A DNA stretch of 64,000 nucleotides, taken from Gammaproteobacteria bacterium. GTDB taxonomy: Bacteria > Pseudomonadota > Gammaproteobacteria > Acidiferrobacterales > Sulfurifustaceae. Positions 15,130 through 24,817 of this stretch are shown here, piece after piece. The position numbers and the translations under genes were made by a program. Location: the NCBI GenBank assembly GCA_016199745.1, contig JACQFZ010000048.1, forward strand, positions 1 through 64,000. Reading direction: 5' to 3'. Under the pieces are notes generated by a model. The model saw only the letters and a program-made list of their open reading frames with translations, did not search any database and was not told the DNA's origin. The number at the start of each line of letters is the position of its first letter. The first letter of the stretch is position 1.

Positions 15130-17538
15130 ATGAACGAAGTAGTGACAAAGTCGACACCGACAGAGCGCACGCTCAAACCCGACGAGTTGCAGCGTCTCGA
15201 CGGCTGGTGGCGAGCGGCGAATTATCTTTCCGTCGGTCAAATTTATCTGCTCGACAATCCGCTGTTGTGCGAGCCGCTGGCATTGAAGCACATCAAGCCA
15301 CGACTGCTCGGGCATTGGGGCACGACGCCGGGGCTTAACTTCATTTACGCGCATCTGAATCGCGCTATTAATAAGCATGACCTCGACATGATTTACATCG
15401 CCGGCCCCGGTCACGGCGGCCCGGCGCTCGTTGCCAATACCTGGCTCGAAGGCAGTTACAGCGAGCTCTATCCGAACGTGCCGCGCAACGCCGACGGCAT
15501 GGCGCGCCTATTTCGCCAATTCTCGTTTCCCGGCGGCGTCGGCAGCCATGCCACGCCCGAGACGCCGGGATCGATTCACGAAGGTGGTGAGCTTGGCTAC
15601 GCGTTGTCGCACGCCTACGGCGCGGCCTTCGACAATCCCGATCTCGTCGTTGCCTGCGTGATCGGCGACGGCGAGGCCGAGACCGGACCGCTCGCCGCTG
15701 CTTGGCATTCGAACAAGTTTCTCAATCCGGCGGCCGATGGCGCGGTGTTGCCGGTCCTGCATTTAAACGGCTACAAGATTGCGAACCCGACGGTGTTGGC
15801 GCGCATTCCGCGCGAGGAACTCGAAAGTCTTATTTCCGGCTACGGCTATCGGCCGTATTGGGTCGAAGGCGACGACCCGAAAGCGATGCACGAATTGATG
15901 GCGACGACGCTCGATGCCGTCATCAGCGACATACGGGCGATCCAGCGGGCTGCACGCGCATCAGACGCGGGCGAGTCGCGTCGCCCACGTTGGCCGGCAA
16001 TTATTCTTAAAACACCGAAGGGCTGGACCGGGCCGAAGGAAGTCGATGGCAAGAAGACCGAGGGCCATTGGCGTTCGCATCAAGTCCCGTTCAGCGATCT
16101 GGCAAAACCCGAACATCGACAGTTGCTCGAACAATGGATGAAGAGTTACCGACCGGAAGAGCTCTTCGGTAACGATGGTGTGTTGAAAAATGAAATTGCG
16201 GGAGTCGCGCCCCAGGGAAGTCGTCGTATGGGCGCCAATCCACACGCCAATGGCGGTGCGCTACTGACCGACCTGCGTTTACCCAAAGTTCGCGACTACG
16301 CGCTCCCCGTGCCGCAACCGGGCGCGACTAAGGCCGAGGCGGCGCGGGTGATGGGCGTATTTTTGCGCGACGTCATGAAGCTCAATCTCGACGCGCGTAA
16401 TTTCCGTGTGGTCGGACCTGACGAGACCAACTCGAATCGACTCGGCGCGCTGTTCGAGGTCACCAATCGTGCTTGGATGGCCGAGCGTATCGCTGGCGAT
16501 GATCATCTCGCGCCGGACGGCCGGGTGATGGAAATCTTGAGCGAACATACCTGCCAGGGTTGGCTCGAAGGTTACTTGCTGACCGGGCGTCACGGATTTT
16601 TTTCTTGCTATGAGGCATTCGTCCACATCATCGATTCCATGTTTAACCAGCACGCCAAGTGGCTCAAGGTAAGCAAGGAAATACCGTGGCGCCGGCCGAT
16701 CGCGTCTCTCAATTACCTGCTGACCTCGCACGTCTGGCGCCAGGATCACAACGGCTTCTCGCACCAGGATCCGGGCTTCATCGATCACGTCATGAACAAG
16801 AAGGCCGATATCATCCGCGTGTACCTGCCACCGGACGCCAACACACTGCTATGCGTAACGGATTGTTGCCTGCGGTCACGCGATCTCATCAACGTGATCG
16901 TCGCTGGTAAAAACGAGCAGCCGCAATGGCTCGACATGGACGCTGCCATCAAACACTGTTGTACCGGCATCGGCGTCTGGCAATGGGCAAGCAATGACGG
17001 AGGGGCGACGCCGGATGTCGTGATGGCATGCGCCGGCGATGTGCCGACGATAGAAACGCTCGCTGCGGTCGACCTGCTGCGCCAACTCGTGCCGGAACTG
17101 AAGGTGCGCGTGGTGAATGTAGTGGATCTCATGACACTGCAACCGAAGGAGGAACATCCGAACGGGTTATCGGACCGCGACTTCGATGCGCTGTTCACGA
17201 CCGACACACCCGTCATTTTCGTTTATCACGGTTACCCCTGGCTGATTCACCGCCTGACATACCGGCGCACCAATCACAAAAACCTGCACGTGCGCGGCTA
17301 CAAGGAAGAGGGCACGACCACGACACCGTTCGACATGACGGTATTGAACGACCTCGACCGATTCCATCTGGTCATGGACGTGGCCGACCGCGTTCCGTTG
17401 CTCGCCGGCCGAGCGGCGTACCTCAAACAGCTCATGCGCGACCGGCGCAGCGAGCATAAGCACTACATCGTCGAGCACGGCGAGGACATGCCGGAGATCC
17501 GTAACTGGAAGTGGCCGTACGGAGCGAACGGTGTATGA
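15130..17538 (+). CDS. xfp: Xylulose-5-phosphate/fructose-6-phosphate phosphoketolase
   Basis: The 802-residue ThDP enzyme cleaves xylulose 5-P or fructose 6-P with phosphate to acetyl-P plus glyceraldehyde 3-P or erythrose 4-P. Recognisable blocks: [40 protein letters not shown], the ThDP motif [19 protein letters not shown] from residue 179, and C-terminal [11 protein letters not shown]. Length is normal. ATG 15130 follows GAGGG. The stop overlaps the transaldolase start (ATGA). With the upstream ackA broken, acetyl-P must be used by another enzyme. The pair points to fermentative or overflow carbon metabolism under low oxygen. Confidence 0.96.
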   Translation: MNEVVTKSTPTERTLKPDELQRLDGWWRAANYLSVGQIYLLDNPLLCEPLALKHIKPRLLGHWGTTPGLNFIYAHLNRAINKHDLDMIYIAGPGHGGPALVANTWLEGSYSELYPNVPRNADGMARLFRQFSFPGGVGSHATPETPGSIHEGGELGYALSHAYGAAFDNPDLVVACVIGDGEAETGPLAAAWHSNKFLNPAADGAVLPVLHLNGYKIANPTVLARIPREELESLISGYGYRPYWVEGDDPKAMHELMATTLDAVISDIRAIQRAARASDAGESRRPRWPAIILKTPKGWTGPKEVDGKKTEGHWRSHQVPFSDLAKPEHRQLLEQWMKSYRPEELFGNDGVLKNEIAGVAPQGSRRMGANPHANGGALLTDLRLPKVRDYALPVPQPGATKAEAARVMGVFLRDVMKLNLDARNFRVVGPDETNSNRLGALFEVTNRAWMAERIAGDDHLAPDGRVMEILSEHTCQGWLEGYLLTGRHGFFSCYEAFVHIIDSMFNQHAKWLKVSKEIPWRRPIASLNYLLTSHVWRQDHNGFSHQDPGFIDHVMNKKADIIRVYLPPDANTLLCVTDCCLRSRDLINVIVAGKNEQPQWLDMDAAIKHCCTGIGVWQWASNDGGATPDVVMACAGDVPTIETLAAVDLLRQLVPELKVRVVNVVDLMTLQPKEEHPNGLSDRDFDALFTTDTPVIFVYHGYPWLIHRLTYRRTNHKNLHVRGYKEEGTTTTPFDMTVLNDLDRFHLVMDVADRVPLLAGRAAYLKQLMRDRRSEHKHYIVEHGEDMPEIRNWKWPYGANGV

Positions 17539-18638
17539 AGAAATTCGGGCAGTCGCCGATGAATCCGCTGCTTGAAATAAAACGCCTAGGTCAGAGCGTA
17601 TGGCTCGACAACTTGTCGCGCCCGCTGCTGCGCGATGGCGGCTTGCGGCGGCTGATTGAGCAGGACGGCCTTACCGGTGTGACCTCGAACCCGGCGATCT
17701 TCCAAAAGGCGATCGCCGCCGACACGTATTATCGCGATGATCTCGCGCGATTGAAGACGACGACGCTTGATCCCGAACAGCGCTACGAGAGCCTGGCGAT
17801 TGCGGATGTTCAAGCGGCGTGTGATCTGTTGAGTCCGATTTACGAGACGACTCGCGGGGATGATGGTTATGTAAGCCTGGAAGTTTCGCCAACGCTTGCC
17901 CACGACGAGACGGCAACCGTGGACACCGCACGCCGTCTGTACCGCGCGGTGAATCGCCGCAACGTGTTAATCAAAGTGCCAGCGACACCGGCCGGCGTAC
18001 GTGCGTTCGGGCGATTGATCGCCGACGGCATCAGCATCAACGTCACGCTCCTGTTCTCGTTGTGGCACGTGCTGCAGGTCGTGCAGGCGTACATTCGGGG
18101 CATGCGTGCGCGGATCGATAACGGCGGCGATCCGCGCACGATCAAAGCGGTTGCCAGCCTCTTCGTAAGCCGCGTGGATACGCTCGTGGACAAGCAGTTG
18201 GAGACGCTTGGCAGCGCCGAGGCATTGAGTTTGCGCGGCCGCACCGGCGTGGCGATCGCGAAGCTCGCCTACCAACGCTACAAGGAATTGTTTCATGGGC
18301 CGGCGTTCGTCGAGCTCGCGGCACGCGGCACTCGCCCGCAGTACCTCTTGTGGGGTAGCACCGGCACCAAGAATCCAGCCTATAGTGACGTGCTGTACGT
18401 TGAGCCGCTCATTGGGCCGGAGACGATCAACACGATGCCCGACGCCACGCTGGCGGCGTTCCGCGATCATGGGCAGGCGCGATTGACGTTGGAGCAGGGT
18501 GTGGAGGAAGCCGAGGCGCATTTCCTCGCGCTGGAGAGAATCGGCATCGATCTGCACGTCGTGGGCGAGACGTTACAGGTCGATGGTGTGAGATTGTTCG
18601 ACGAGGCTTACAGCAAGCTGCTCGAACTGACGCAATGA
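17535..18638 (+). CDS. tal: Transaldolase
   Basis: The 367-residue protein has [10 protein letters not shown] near the start, [13 protein letters not shown], the Schiff-base Lys147 in [20 protein letters not shown] and the [11 protein letters not shown]-type block ([12 protein letters not shown]). Length and motifs fit the tal type found in actinobacteria and in tal-pgi fusions, not the 317-residue E. coli TalB. It moves a dihydroxyacetone unit between sugar phosphates and so supplies phosphoketolase substrates. ATG 17535 overlaps the xfp stop; ATG 17559 is an alternative. Confidence 0.94.
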   Translation: MKKFGQSPMNPLLEIKRLGQSVWLDNLSRPLLRDGGLRRLIEQDGLTGVTSNPAIFQKAIAADTYYRDDLARLKTTTLDPEQRYESLAIADVQAACDLLSPIYETTRGDDGYVSLEVSPTLAHDETATVDTARRLYRAVNRRNVLIKVPATPAGVRAFGRLIADGISINVTLLFSLWHVLQVVQAYIRGMRARIDNGGDPRTIKAVASLFVSRVDTLVDKQLETLGSAEALSLRGRTGVAIAKLAYQRYKELFHGPAFVELAARGTRPQYLLWGSTGTKNPAYSDVLYVEPLIGPETINTMPDATLAAFRDHGQARLTLEQGVEEAEAHFLALERIGIDLHVVGETLQVDGVRLFDEAYSKLLELTQ

Positions 18639-18650
18639 GCGCCCCTGCCC

Positions 18651-18664
18651 TTGATCTGCATCAA
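18651..18664. promoter_or_regulatory. FNR/ANR site TTGATCTGCATCAA
   Basis: Perfect TTGAT-N4-ATCAA, 12 bp after the transaldolase stop and 76 bp before the small gene at 18740. A gatagt hexamer at 18685-18690 is a possible -10 box. This would drive the 18740 gene and perhaps the LolA-like/ABC cluster. Confidence 0.8.
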
Positions 18665-18739
18665 CGCCAAATTTGCACATCATTGATAGTGTTTGCCTAA
18701 GCGGCCCTGAAGCCGGGCCAAAACAAGGAGGATAGGGAC

Positions 18740-18946
18740 GTGGAGCTACAACAACTGCAAGAGCAGGCAGACGCGCTGGAAATTCGCGGGTCTTATCCGG
18801 TGACCAAATCGAAACTCGTGCGAGCGATACAACATCGCCTCGGGGAGCAACCTTGTTTTGCGACGGAAGTGCGTTGGCAATGTGCGAATAGTGTCTGTGT
18901 CTGGCGCCAGGACTGTTGCAAACCCATTGCGGAATGGTTGCGCTGA
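18740..18946 (+). CDS. Small SAP/Rho-N-like protein with a Cys-rich tail
   Basis: A 68-residue protein beginning at a GTG preceded by AAGGAGG. The first 40 residues (LQEQADALEIRGSYPVTKSK) look like a SAP or Rho N-terminal helix-extension-helix, usually nucleic-acid binding. The tail carries five Cys (CFATEVRWQCANSVCVWRQDCC), which could bind metal or a cluster. It follows an FNR site directly. The family is not recognised with certainty. Confidence 0.55.
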   Translation: MELQQLQEQADALEIRGSYPVTKSKLVRAIQHRLGEQPCFATEVRWQCANSVCVWRQDCCKPIAEWLR

Positions 18947-19002
18947 GTCTGCGGCCGAGCAGGATAAAGAGCCAGGCGCGATCCCGGAATTGAGGTCATG
19001 AG

Positions 19003-19761
19003 ATGCGAATAGGGAAGACTCGTTGGGTGTTGTTGCTCTGTGTGCTCGTTCTGGGTTCCGCTGGGGCGGCCGAACCGACGGGACAGGAACTCGTCGCGCA
19101 CGTCGAGCGACTGCTTTGGGGCAAGACCAGCCAGGGCGCCGCCGAGATGACGGTGATCACGCCGCGCTGGCAGCGGAAGCTCGAAATGCGTTTCTGGATG
19201 GAGCGCCCTGAGCGCACGTTCATCCGCATCGTGTCGCCGCCGAAAGAGGCGGGCATCGGTTCGTTGCGGATCAAGGCCGAGATGTGGAATTACCTGCCCG
19301 CGGTTGAACGCGTCATCAAGATTCCGCCGTCGATGATGTTGCAGCCGTGGATGGGCTCCGATCTGACGAACGACGACCTCGTCAAAGAGAGCAGCGCCGT
19401 CGAGGACTACACGCATACCTTGGGCGCGAACGAAGAGATTGATGGCATCAAGGTCTATCGGGTGGACTCCATCCCGAAACCCGAGGCCGCAGTGGTCTGG
19501 GGCAAAGTCGTTTACAAGATTCGCATCGCCGACCGCATACCGCTGCGTCAGGAGTACTACGACGAACGCGGCGAGTTGATCAAGGTGTTGCGGTTCCTCG
19601 ATGTGCGCGAGCTGGGCGGACGCCTGATTCCCACCCGTTGGCAGATGCAGCCGGTACAAAAGCCGCAAAATCGGACGGAGTTCGTGCTGAGGCAGATGAC
19701 CTTCGATGCACCGATTCCAGCGGACGTCTTTGCATTACGCAACCTGCAGCGGACGCGTTAG
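19003..19761 (+). CDS. Outer-membrane lipoprotein-sorting (LolA-like) protein
   Basis: The 252-residue precursor has a cleavable signal peptide (VLLLCVLVLGSAGAAE) without a lipobox. The mature part resembles the TP_0789/LolA-like fold: GAAEMTVITPRWQRKLEMRF, PKEAGIGSLRIKAEMWNYLP and the C-terminal RLIPTRWQMQP. Members are periplasmic and usually sit beside LolCDE-like transporters. It starts the four-gene cluster to 24138 and probably carries a hydrophobic cargo between the permease and the outer membrane (inference). Confidence 0.8.
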   Translation: MRIGKTRWVLLLCVLVLGSAGAAEPTGQELVAHVERLLWGKTSQGAAEMTVITPRWQRKLEMRFWMERPERTFIRIVSPPKEAGIGSLRIKAEMWNYLPAVERVIKIPPSMMLQPWMGSDLTNDDLVKESSAVEDYTHTLGANEEIDGIKVYRVDSIPKPEAAVVWGKVVYKIRIADRIPLRQEYYDERGELIKVLRFLDVRELGGRLIPTRWQMQPVQKPQNRTEFVLRQMTFDAPIPADVFALRNLQRTR

Positions 19762-19818
19762 CGTGAACTGGGATGGCAGGTAAGAGGAAAAAGAAATGGC
19801 ACACTTTAGGAGCCAACA

Positions 19819-20496
19819 ATGTCCGGCGTCCGCGCTGAGAAACTGACCCGCGTTTACCGGCAGAACAGTATCGAAGTCACCGCGCTCAAGGACGTCGATC
19901 TCGAAATCGCCGCCGGCGAATTTATCGCGCTGATCGGTCCCTCCGGCTCCGGAAAATCCACGCTGCTCAATCTCCTCGGCGGTCTCGACCGTCCGACCTC
20001 GGGGCGATTGTGGGTCGCCGATCGCGAGCTCGGTGCACTAAGCGCGCGCGAATTGGCCGACCTGCGTTTGCGTCGCATCGGTTTCGTGTTTCAGGAGTAC
20101 AACCTGATCCCGGTGTTGAGCGCTATCGAGAACGTCGAGTACGTCATGCTGTTGCAAGGCATCAGCGACGACGAACGCCGGCACCGGTCGCTTGCCGTGC
20201 TCGCCGACGTCGGCCTGACCGGTCTCGAAGATCGTCGCCCCGGTGAGTTGTCCGGCGGCCAACAGCAACGGGTCGCGGTCGCGCGCGCGATTGTGGCCGA
20301 GCCGGCGCTGGTGCTCGCCGATGAACCGACTGCCAACCTCGATTCAACGACGGGTGCGGCGCTCATGGATCTCATGCGGCGCTTGAACGAAACCAAGGGC
20401 GTCACCTTCGTGTTTTCGACGCACGATCCAATGGTGATGGAACACGCGCGGCGCCTGGTGCAGCTCAAGGACGGCCGGGTGGTGCCCTCGCCATGA
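19819..20496 (+). CDS. ABC transporter ATP-binding protein, LolD/MacB type
   Basis: A 225-residue ATPase with Walker A GPSGSGKST, Q-loop FQEYNLIPVLSAIENV, signature LSGGQQQRVAVARA, Walker B LVLADEPTANLD and the switch His (STHD). The motifs and size are those of the LolD/MacB/FtsE class, which energise mechanotransmission permeases. TAGGAG precedes ATG 19819, and the stop overlaps the permease start by 4 bp. Confidence 0.93.
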   Translation: MSGVRAEKLTRVYRQNSIEVTALKDVDLEIAAGEFIALIGPSGSGKSTLLNLLGGLDRPTSGRLWVADRELGALSARELADLRLRRIGFVFQEYNLIPVLSAIENVEYVMLLQGISDDERRHRSLAVLADVGLTGLEDRRPGELSGGQQQRVAVARAIVAEPALVLADEPTANLDSTTGAALMDLMRRLNETKGVTFVFSTHDPMVMEHARRLVQLKDGRVVPSP

Positions 20497-23009
20497 CCGA
20501 GCGCGTATTTTTCAAGCTCGCCTTACGAGGGCTGCGGCGTAATCGGCGCCGCAGCCTAATCACACTTTCCGCGGTCGCCATCGGTCTCGCGGCGCTGGTA
20601 TTCCTCTGGGGTTATGTCGACGGCATCAACCGGCAGATGGTCGACAACATCACCGGTTATCTGACCGGCCACCTACAGGTACACCAGCGCGGCTATCACG
20701 ACGATCCGACGCTTGATCTCACGTTCGCCCGCGCCGACGAGCTGATGCGGCGCTTCGATACACGCGGCGGCACCATCGCCGCTATTGCTCCGCGCATCGA
20801 GACTCAGGCACTCGCCAGTGGACCGGAGAAGACGCGTGGAGTAATGGTGTTGGGTATCGATCCGGCGCGCGAGCGCCGGGTGACGACGCTCTTTCGAGCG
20901 CTGAAGGACGGCGAGTATCTCGACGCCGCCGATCGTCAGGGCGCCGTGCTAGGTGAGCGGACCGCGGCGATCCTCGGCGTGAAAGTGGGTGGGGAGGTGG
21001 CGCTGGTGACGCAGGCCGCCGACGGTTCGATCGGTGCCGCGCGCTTTCGCGTGCGCGGCATCTACCGCAGCGGCATCGACGTGATCGATGCCTCGTTCAT
21101 CGTCGTGACGTTAGCCGCGGTGCAGGAGTTGCTCGCGCTCGACGGGCAGGTCACGACGCTCGCGATTCGACTCGGCGATATCGACGATGTTCCGCGTTCA
21201 GTTGCGCAACTGCGGCGTGAGCTCGGGCCGGATTTCGAAGTGCTCGGTTGGGAGGCATTGATGCCGGAGCTCTCGGGCAACGTGGCGCTGCACAATCTGT
21301 TCGCGACCATCATTTTGTTCGTCGTCTTCGTCGTCATCACGTTAAGCATCGCCAACACCGTGCTGATGGGCGTGATGGAGCGCTCGCACGAGTTCGGTGT
21401 GATGCTCGCCCTTGGCACACGGCCGGCACAAGTGGCGCGCATCGTCCTCTACGAGGCGCTGTTGTTGGGCGTAGGGGCCGCGGTGCTCGGCGGTGCTATC
21501 GGTGCGGGAGTTACCGGCTACTTTGGCTATCGCGGCGTCGATCTCGGCGGTTACTCGCAAGCAGTGCAGATGATGCCGGGTCTCACCGGCGTGGTTCATC
21601 CGGGTGTACGTCTCGCGCACCTGCTACTGCTCGCAGCAACGTTGCTTGCTACCACCGTCTGCGCGTCGGTCTATCCTGCGTGGAAGGCGGCGCGTCTGTC
21701 GCCGATCGCGGCCATTCGCGGAGCGCGCCAGCCGTTGCGGCGGCGCTTACCGATGTTGCGCGTAGCGCTGGCTTGGCTGCCGCGCGCCGTGTTCGCGCGC
21801 ATCGCGCTACGCGGCATCGCGCGCAACCCGCGGCGCACGCTGCTGACGCTCGGTGCGCTTGGTGCTGGACTCGCGGCGTATCTGTTCTTGAGCGCGCTGA
21901 CCTCGGGCTTTTTTCTACAGATGCGCGATAACGCCACGGATCTCATCACCTCGCATCTCCAAGTCGAGCGCAAAGGATTCCGCGACGAGTTTGACGCCAA
22001 GCTCACGCTCACACAGACCGACGAGCTACTCGCGCGCGTGCGCGCAAACCCGCTGGTGGCGGCAGCGACCCCGCGCCTGCAGGCGCAGACGATGGCGAGC
22101 AGCCCGACGAAGTCCGAGCCTTTGATGGTATACGGCGTCGATCCATTGGCTGAGACGATGGTGACGACGTTGCATCGAAAAATTGTGGAGGGCACTTATC
22201 TGAGTGGCGGGCGCGGGCGCGAAATCGTCATCGGTCGCAAGCTCGCCGAGCGGTTACGCGTGCGCCTGGGCGAGAAGATCGTGCTGATGGCGCCGGCCGC
22301 CGACGGTTCGCTCGGTTCGGCCGCGTTGCGCATCGTCGGCATCGTCGAGACCGGGAATGACATGTTCGATCGCACGATGGCCGTGACCAACCTCGCGATC
22401 GCGCGCGAGTTGCTCGCCGTGCCGAACGGGATGTCGGCGATTGCGGTACGGCTCTACGACATCGACGCCGTCGACGGCGCGGCCGCGACGATAACGGCTG
22501 GCCTGGCCGAACCGGCACAACAAGTGGTCACCTGGAAAACGTTGTTGCCCGAGGTCGTGCAGATGCTTAGCCTCATTCGCATGAATCTGCGCGTCATCTT
22601 GATTGTCGTGTTCGTCGTCGTGGCGCTGGGCGTCATGAACACATTGCTCATGGCGGTGTTGGAACGCACACGCGAGTTCGGACTAGAGCTTGCGCTCGGC
22701 ACGCGGCCGGCTCAGATCGTGCGTACCGTGCTCTACGAATCGTTGGGTCTCGGTGCATTGGGGCTCGGTGCCGGTATCGTCGCCGGCGCTCTCGTCGTCG
22801 GTTATTTTCACACCGCCGGTTTTGATCTGAGCGCGTATTCCGTCACCGGCCGGATCCCCGGTCTGACGAGCGTTATCTACCCAACGATTTTGTTTGCCAA
22901 CGTCTGGCTGCCGACGTCGGCGCTGTTCGTCACCAGTACGGTCGCGGCCCTATATCCGGCCTGGCGCGCCGCGCGGCTTGATCCGGTTCAGGCGCTACGT
23001 AATGTGTAA
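20493..23009 (+). CDS. Double FtsX/MacB-type ABC permease
   Basis: The 838-residue membrane protein consists of two homologous halves, each with an N-terminal helix (RSLITLSAVAIGLAALVFLW; RTLLTLGALGAGLAAYLFL), a large periplasmic domain and three C-terminal helices with the FtsX motif (VLMGVMERSHEFGVMLALGT; LLMAVLERTREFGLELALGT). It therefore equals a fused LolC/LolE-like heterodimer. With the cognate ATPase it should extract a substrate from the inner-membrane outer leaflet and not pump across the membrane. It overlaps the next gene by 8 bp. Confidence 0.88.
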   Translation: MTERVFFKLALRGLRRNRRRSLITLSAVAIGLAALVFLWGYVDGINRQMVDNITGYLTGHLQVHQRGYHDDPTLDLTFARADELMRRFDTRGGTIAAIAPRIETQALASGPEKTRGVMVLGIDPARERRVTTLFRALKDGEYLDAADRQGAVLGERTAAILGVKVGGEVALVTQAADGSIGAARFRVRGIYRSGIDVIDASFIVVTLAAVQELLALDGQVTTLAIRLGDIDDVPRSVAQLRRELGPDFEVLGWEALMPELSGNVALHNLFATIILFVVFVVITLSIANTVLMGVMERSHEFGVMLALGTRPAQVARIVLYEALLLGVGAAVLGGAIGAGVTGYFGYRGVDLGGYSQAVQMMPGLTGVVHPGVRLAHLLLLAATLLATTVCASVYPAWKAARLSPIAAIRGARQPLRRRLPMLRVALAWLPRAVFARIALRGIARNPRRTLLTLGALGAGLAAYLFLSALTSGFFLQMRDNATDLITSHLQVERKGFRDEFDAKLTLTQTDELLARVRANPLVAAATPRLQAQTMASSPTKSEPLMVYGVDPLAETMVTTLHRKIVEGTYLSGGRGREIVIGRKLAERLRVRLGEKIVLMAPAADGSLGSAALRIVGIVETGNDMFDRTMAVTNLAIARELLAVPNGMSAIAVRLYDIDAVDGAAATITAGLAEPAQQVVTWKTLLPEVVQMLSLIRMNLRVILIVVFVVVALGVMNTLLMAVLERTREFGLELALGTRPAQIVRTVLYESLGLGALGLGAGIVAGALVVGYFHTAGFDLSAYSVTGRIPGLTSVIYPTILFANVWLPTSALFVTSTVAALYPAWRAARLDPVQALRNV

Positions 23010-24138
23010 TAGGCCGCTCGCCGTCGCCATGATGCTGTTCCTCGTAACGACCCAGGCCATTGCGGAAGGCGAGGCCATTGAGTTCAAGGGTTACTACAAG
23101 AATCTCGTAACGCATTCACGTACCACCTTTCCGCAGGTCGAACCTTACACGCTAGACATGAACCGGCTGCGCCTCGAAGCCCGCGGACGCCCGGCCGATT
23201 GGCTCGGTTTCGAAATCCAATACGACAACGAGGCGCTGCTCGGCAGTTATTTGCAGACCGCACAATTCGCGCAACTCAAGGCCGCGAGACCGCCGACGTA
23301 TTGGGATCTGGAAGACGATTACGTAGACCGGCCGTCGATGTTTGCGCGTCATCGGTTACACCGCGGCTTCGTAACTCTGAACACCTCGGCGGTTGATGTG
23401 TATCTCGGCCGACAGCGCATTGCCTGGGGCAGCGGACGCTTATGGAATCCCACCGATCTGTTCAATCCTTACAACCCGACCCAACTCGAGCGCGAAGAGC
23501 GCGTGGGCGTGGACGCCGCATTGGTGGAAAAAAACTTTACCGCACTTTCTCGCCTCAGCCTGGCGTATGCGCCGCAGCGCAACGCATCGGCCAGCCGCGC
23601 GGTCCGTTATCGTACGAATTTCGCCAATACCGACGTGGCGCTGATGGCGGGAGAATTTCGCCAGTCGCGCGTTGTTGGATTCGATCTTGCCGGCCGTATC
23701 GGTAACGCCGGTGTATACGGCGAAGTCGCGCACACGCGTCCCGAGGGACAAGACGCTTTTACCCGCGCCGTGTTAGGTACTGAATACGCATTCGCCAATA
23801 CGCTAACGATCGGTGCCGAGTATTACTGGAACGGCGAGGGCACAACGCAAGAATCGCGCTATGACTTCGCGCGTTTGTTCGACGGAGAAATTCAGAATGT
23901 TGCCAAGTACTACCTCGGCGCGCATCTGAAATACGACCTGACACCGCTCCTGCGTTGGGAGAATTACCTGATCCTCAATCGCGACGATGCCAGTTATTTC
24001 TTCGCACCAACCCTGGTGTACTCTCTGACCCACGAATGGGACGTAGCGATCGGCACGCAGCGCTTTGGCGGCGGTTCAGGTAGCGAATATGGCGGGGTTC
24101 ACGATGTTTACTACGCGTATCTGCAATTATTTTTCTAA
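23002..24138 (+). CDS. Outer-membrane beta-barrel protein of the LolA/ABC cluster
   Basis: The 378-residue precursor has a signal peptide (AVAMMLFLVTTQAIA) and alternating aromatic/polar strands through to a terminal FF, the hallmark of outer-membrane barrels. Blocks such as RLRLEARGRPADWLGFEIQY and YLGRQRIAWGSGRLWNPTDL recall DUF1302/porin-like barrels. ATG 23002 lies inside the permease stop, so the gene is coupled to the ABC transporter. It may be the outer-membrane receiver of the cargo. No substrate can be inferred. Confidence 0.7.
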   Translation: MCNRPLAVAMMLFLVTTQAIAEGEAIEFKGYYKNLVTHSRTTFPQVEPYTLDMNRLRLEARGRPADWLGFEIQYDNEALLGSYLQTAQFAQLKAARPPTYWDLEDDYVDRPSMFARHRLHRGFVTLNTSAVDVYLGRQRIAWGSGRLWNPTDLFNPYNPTQLEREERVGVDAALVEKNFTALSRLSLAYAPQRNASASRAVRYRTNFANTDVALMAGEFRQSRVVGFDLAGRIGNAGVYGEVAHTRPEGQDAFTRAVLGTEYAFANTLTIGAEYYWNGEGTTQESRYDFARLFDGEIQNVAKYYLGAHLKYDLTPLLRWENYLILNRDDASYFFAPTLVYSLTHEWDVAIGTQRFGGGSGSEYGGVHDVYYAYLQLFF

Positions 24139-24166
24139 ACGACGCCGCATAAACGTTCGATCGAGA

Positions 24167-24817
24167 CTAGCCAGCATCCGTGTCGGAGTCGTCGACCAAT
24201 CGATGGTTGATAGCGTAGTGGATCAATTCCGCCTGATTGCTTAGGCGCATCTTTTCCATGAGTCGGGCCTTGTGCGTGCTCACGGTTTTGACCGACAGGT
24301 TTAAGCGCTCGCCAATCTCGGTGACGGATTTTCCGGAGACCAATAGCTGAAACACCTGGTATTCGCGATCGGACAACGTCGTGTGCGGTGCGCCTACGGC
24401 TTGCGGCATGACGCCGAGGGCCAGTTGCTCGGCAACGGCGCCGCTGATGAAAGCGCCGCCGACAGCGACTTTGCGGATCGCCGACATGAGCAGTGCCGGG
24501 GCGCTCTCCTTGGTGAGGTAGCCGGAGGCACCGGCCTTGATCGCGCGGATGGCGTACTGTTGCTCTTCGTGCATGCTCAAGACGAGCACACGTAGCTTCG
24601 GACTTTCGCTTTTGATCTGTTTGATTAGCTCGATACCGCTTTTTTTGGGCATCGACATATCGAGCAACAATACATCCGCCTTGAGCGTTCGTACGCATTC
24701 GAGAACCTCGTGGCCATCACGCGCCTCGCCGACGATTTCAAAATCCGCGCCGGCGAGCAGCTGCTTCAGCCCTTCGCGCACGATCGGGTGATCATCGGCG
24801 ATAATGATGCGTATCAT
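24167..24817 (-). CDS. NarL/LuxR-family response regulator
   Basis: The 216-residue protein has a receiver domain (IIIADDHPIVREGL; phospho-acceptor Asp53 in LLLDMSMP; Lys in YLTKES) and a C-terminal LuxR-type HTH (LSDREYQVFQLLVSGKSVTE; LSVKTVSTHKARLMEKM). It overlaps the upstream histidine kinase by 4 bp (ATGA), which identifies the pair. It is convergent with the outer-membrane barrel gene. Confidence 0.94.
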   Translation of the reverse strand: MIRIIIADDHPIVREGLKQLLAGADFEIVGEARDGHEVLECVRTLKADVLLLDMSMPKKSGIELIKQIKSESPKLRVLVLSMHEEQQYAIRAIKAGASGYLTKESAPALLMSAIRKVAVGGAFISGAVAEQLALGVMPQAVGAPHTTLSDREYQVFQLLVSGKSVTEIGERLNLSVKTVSTHKARLMEKMRLSNQAELIHYAINHRLVDDSDTDAG

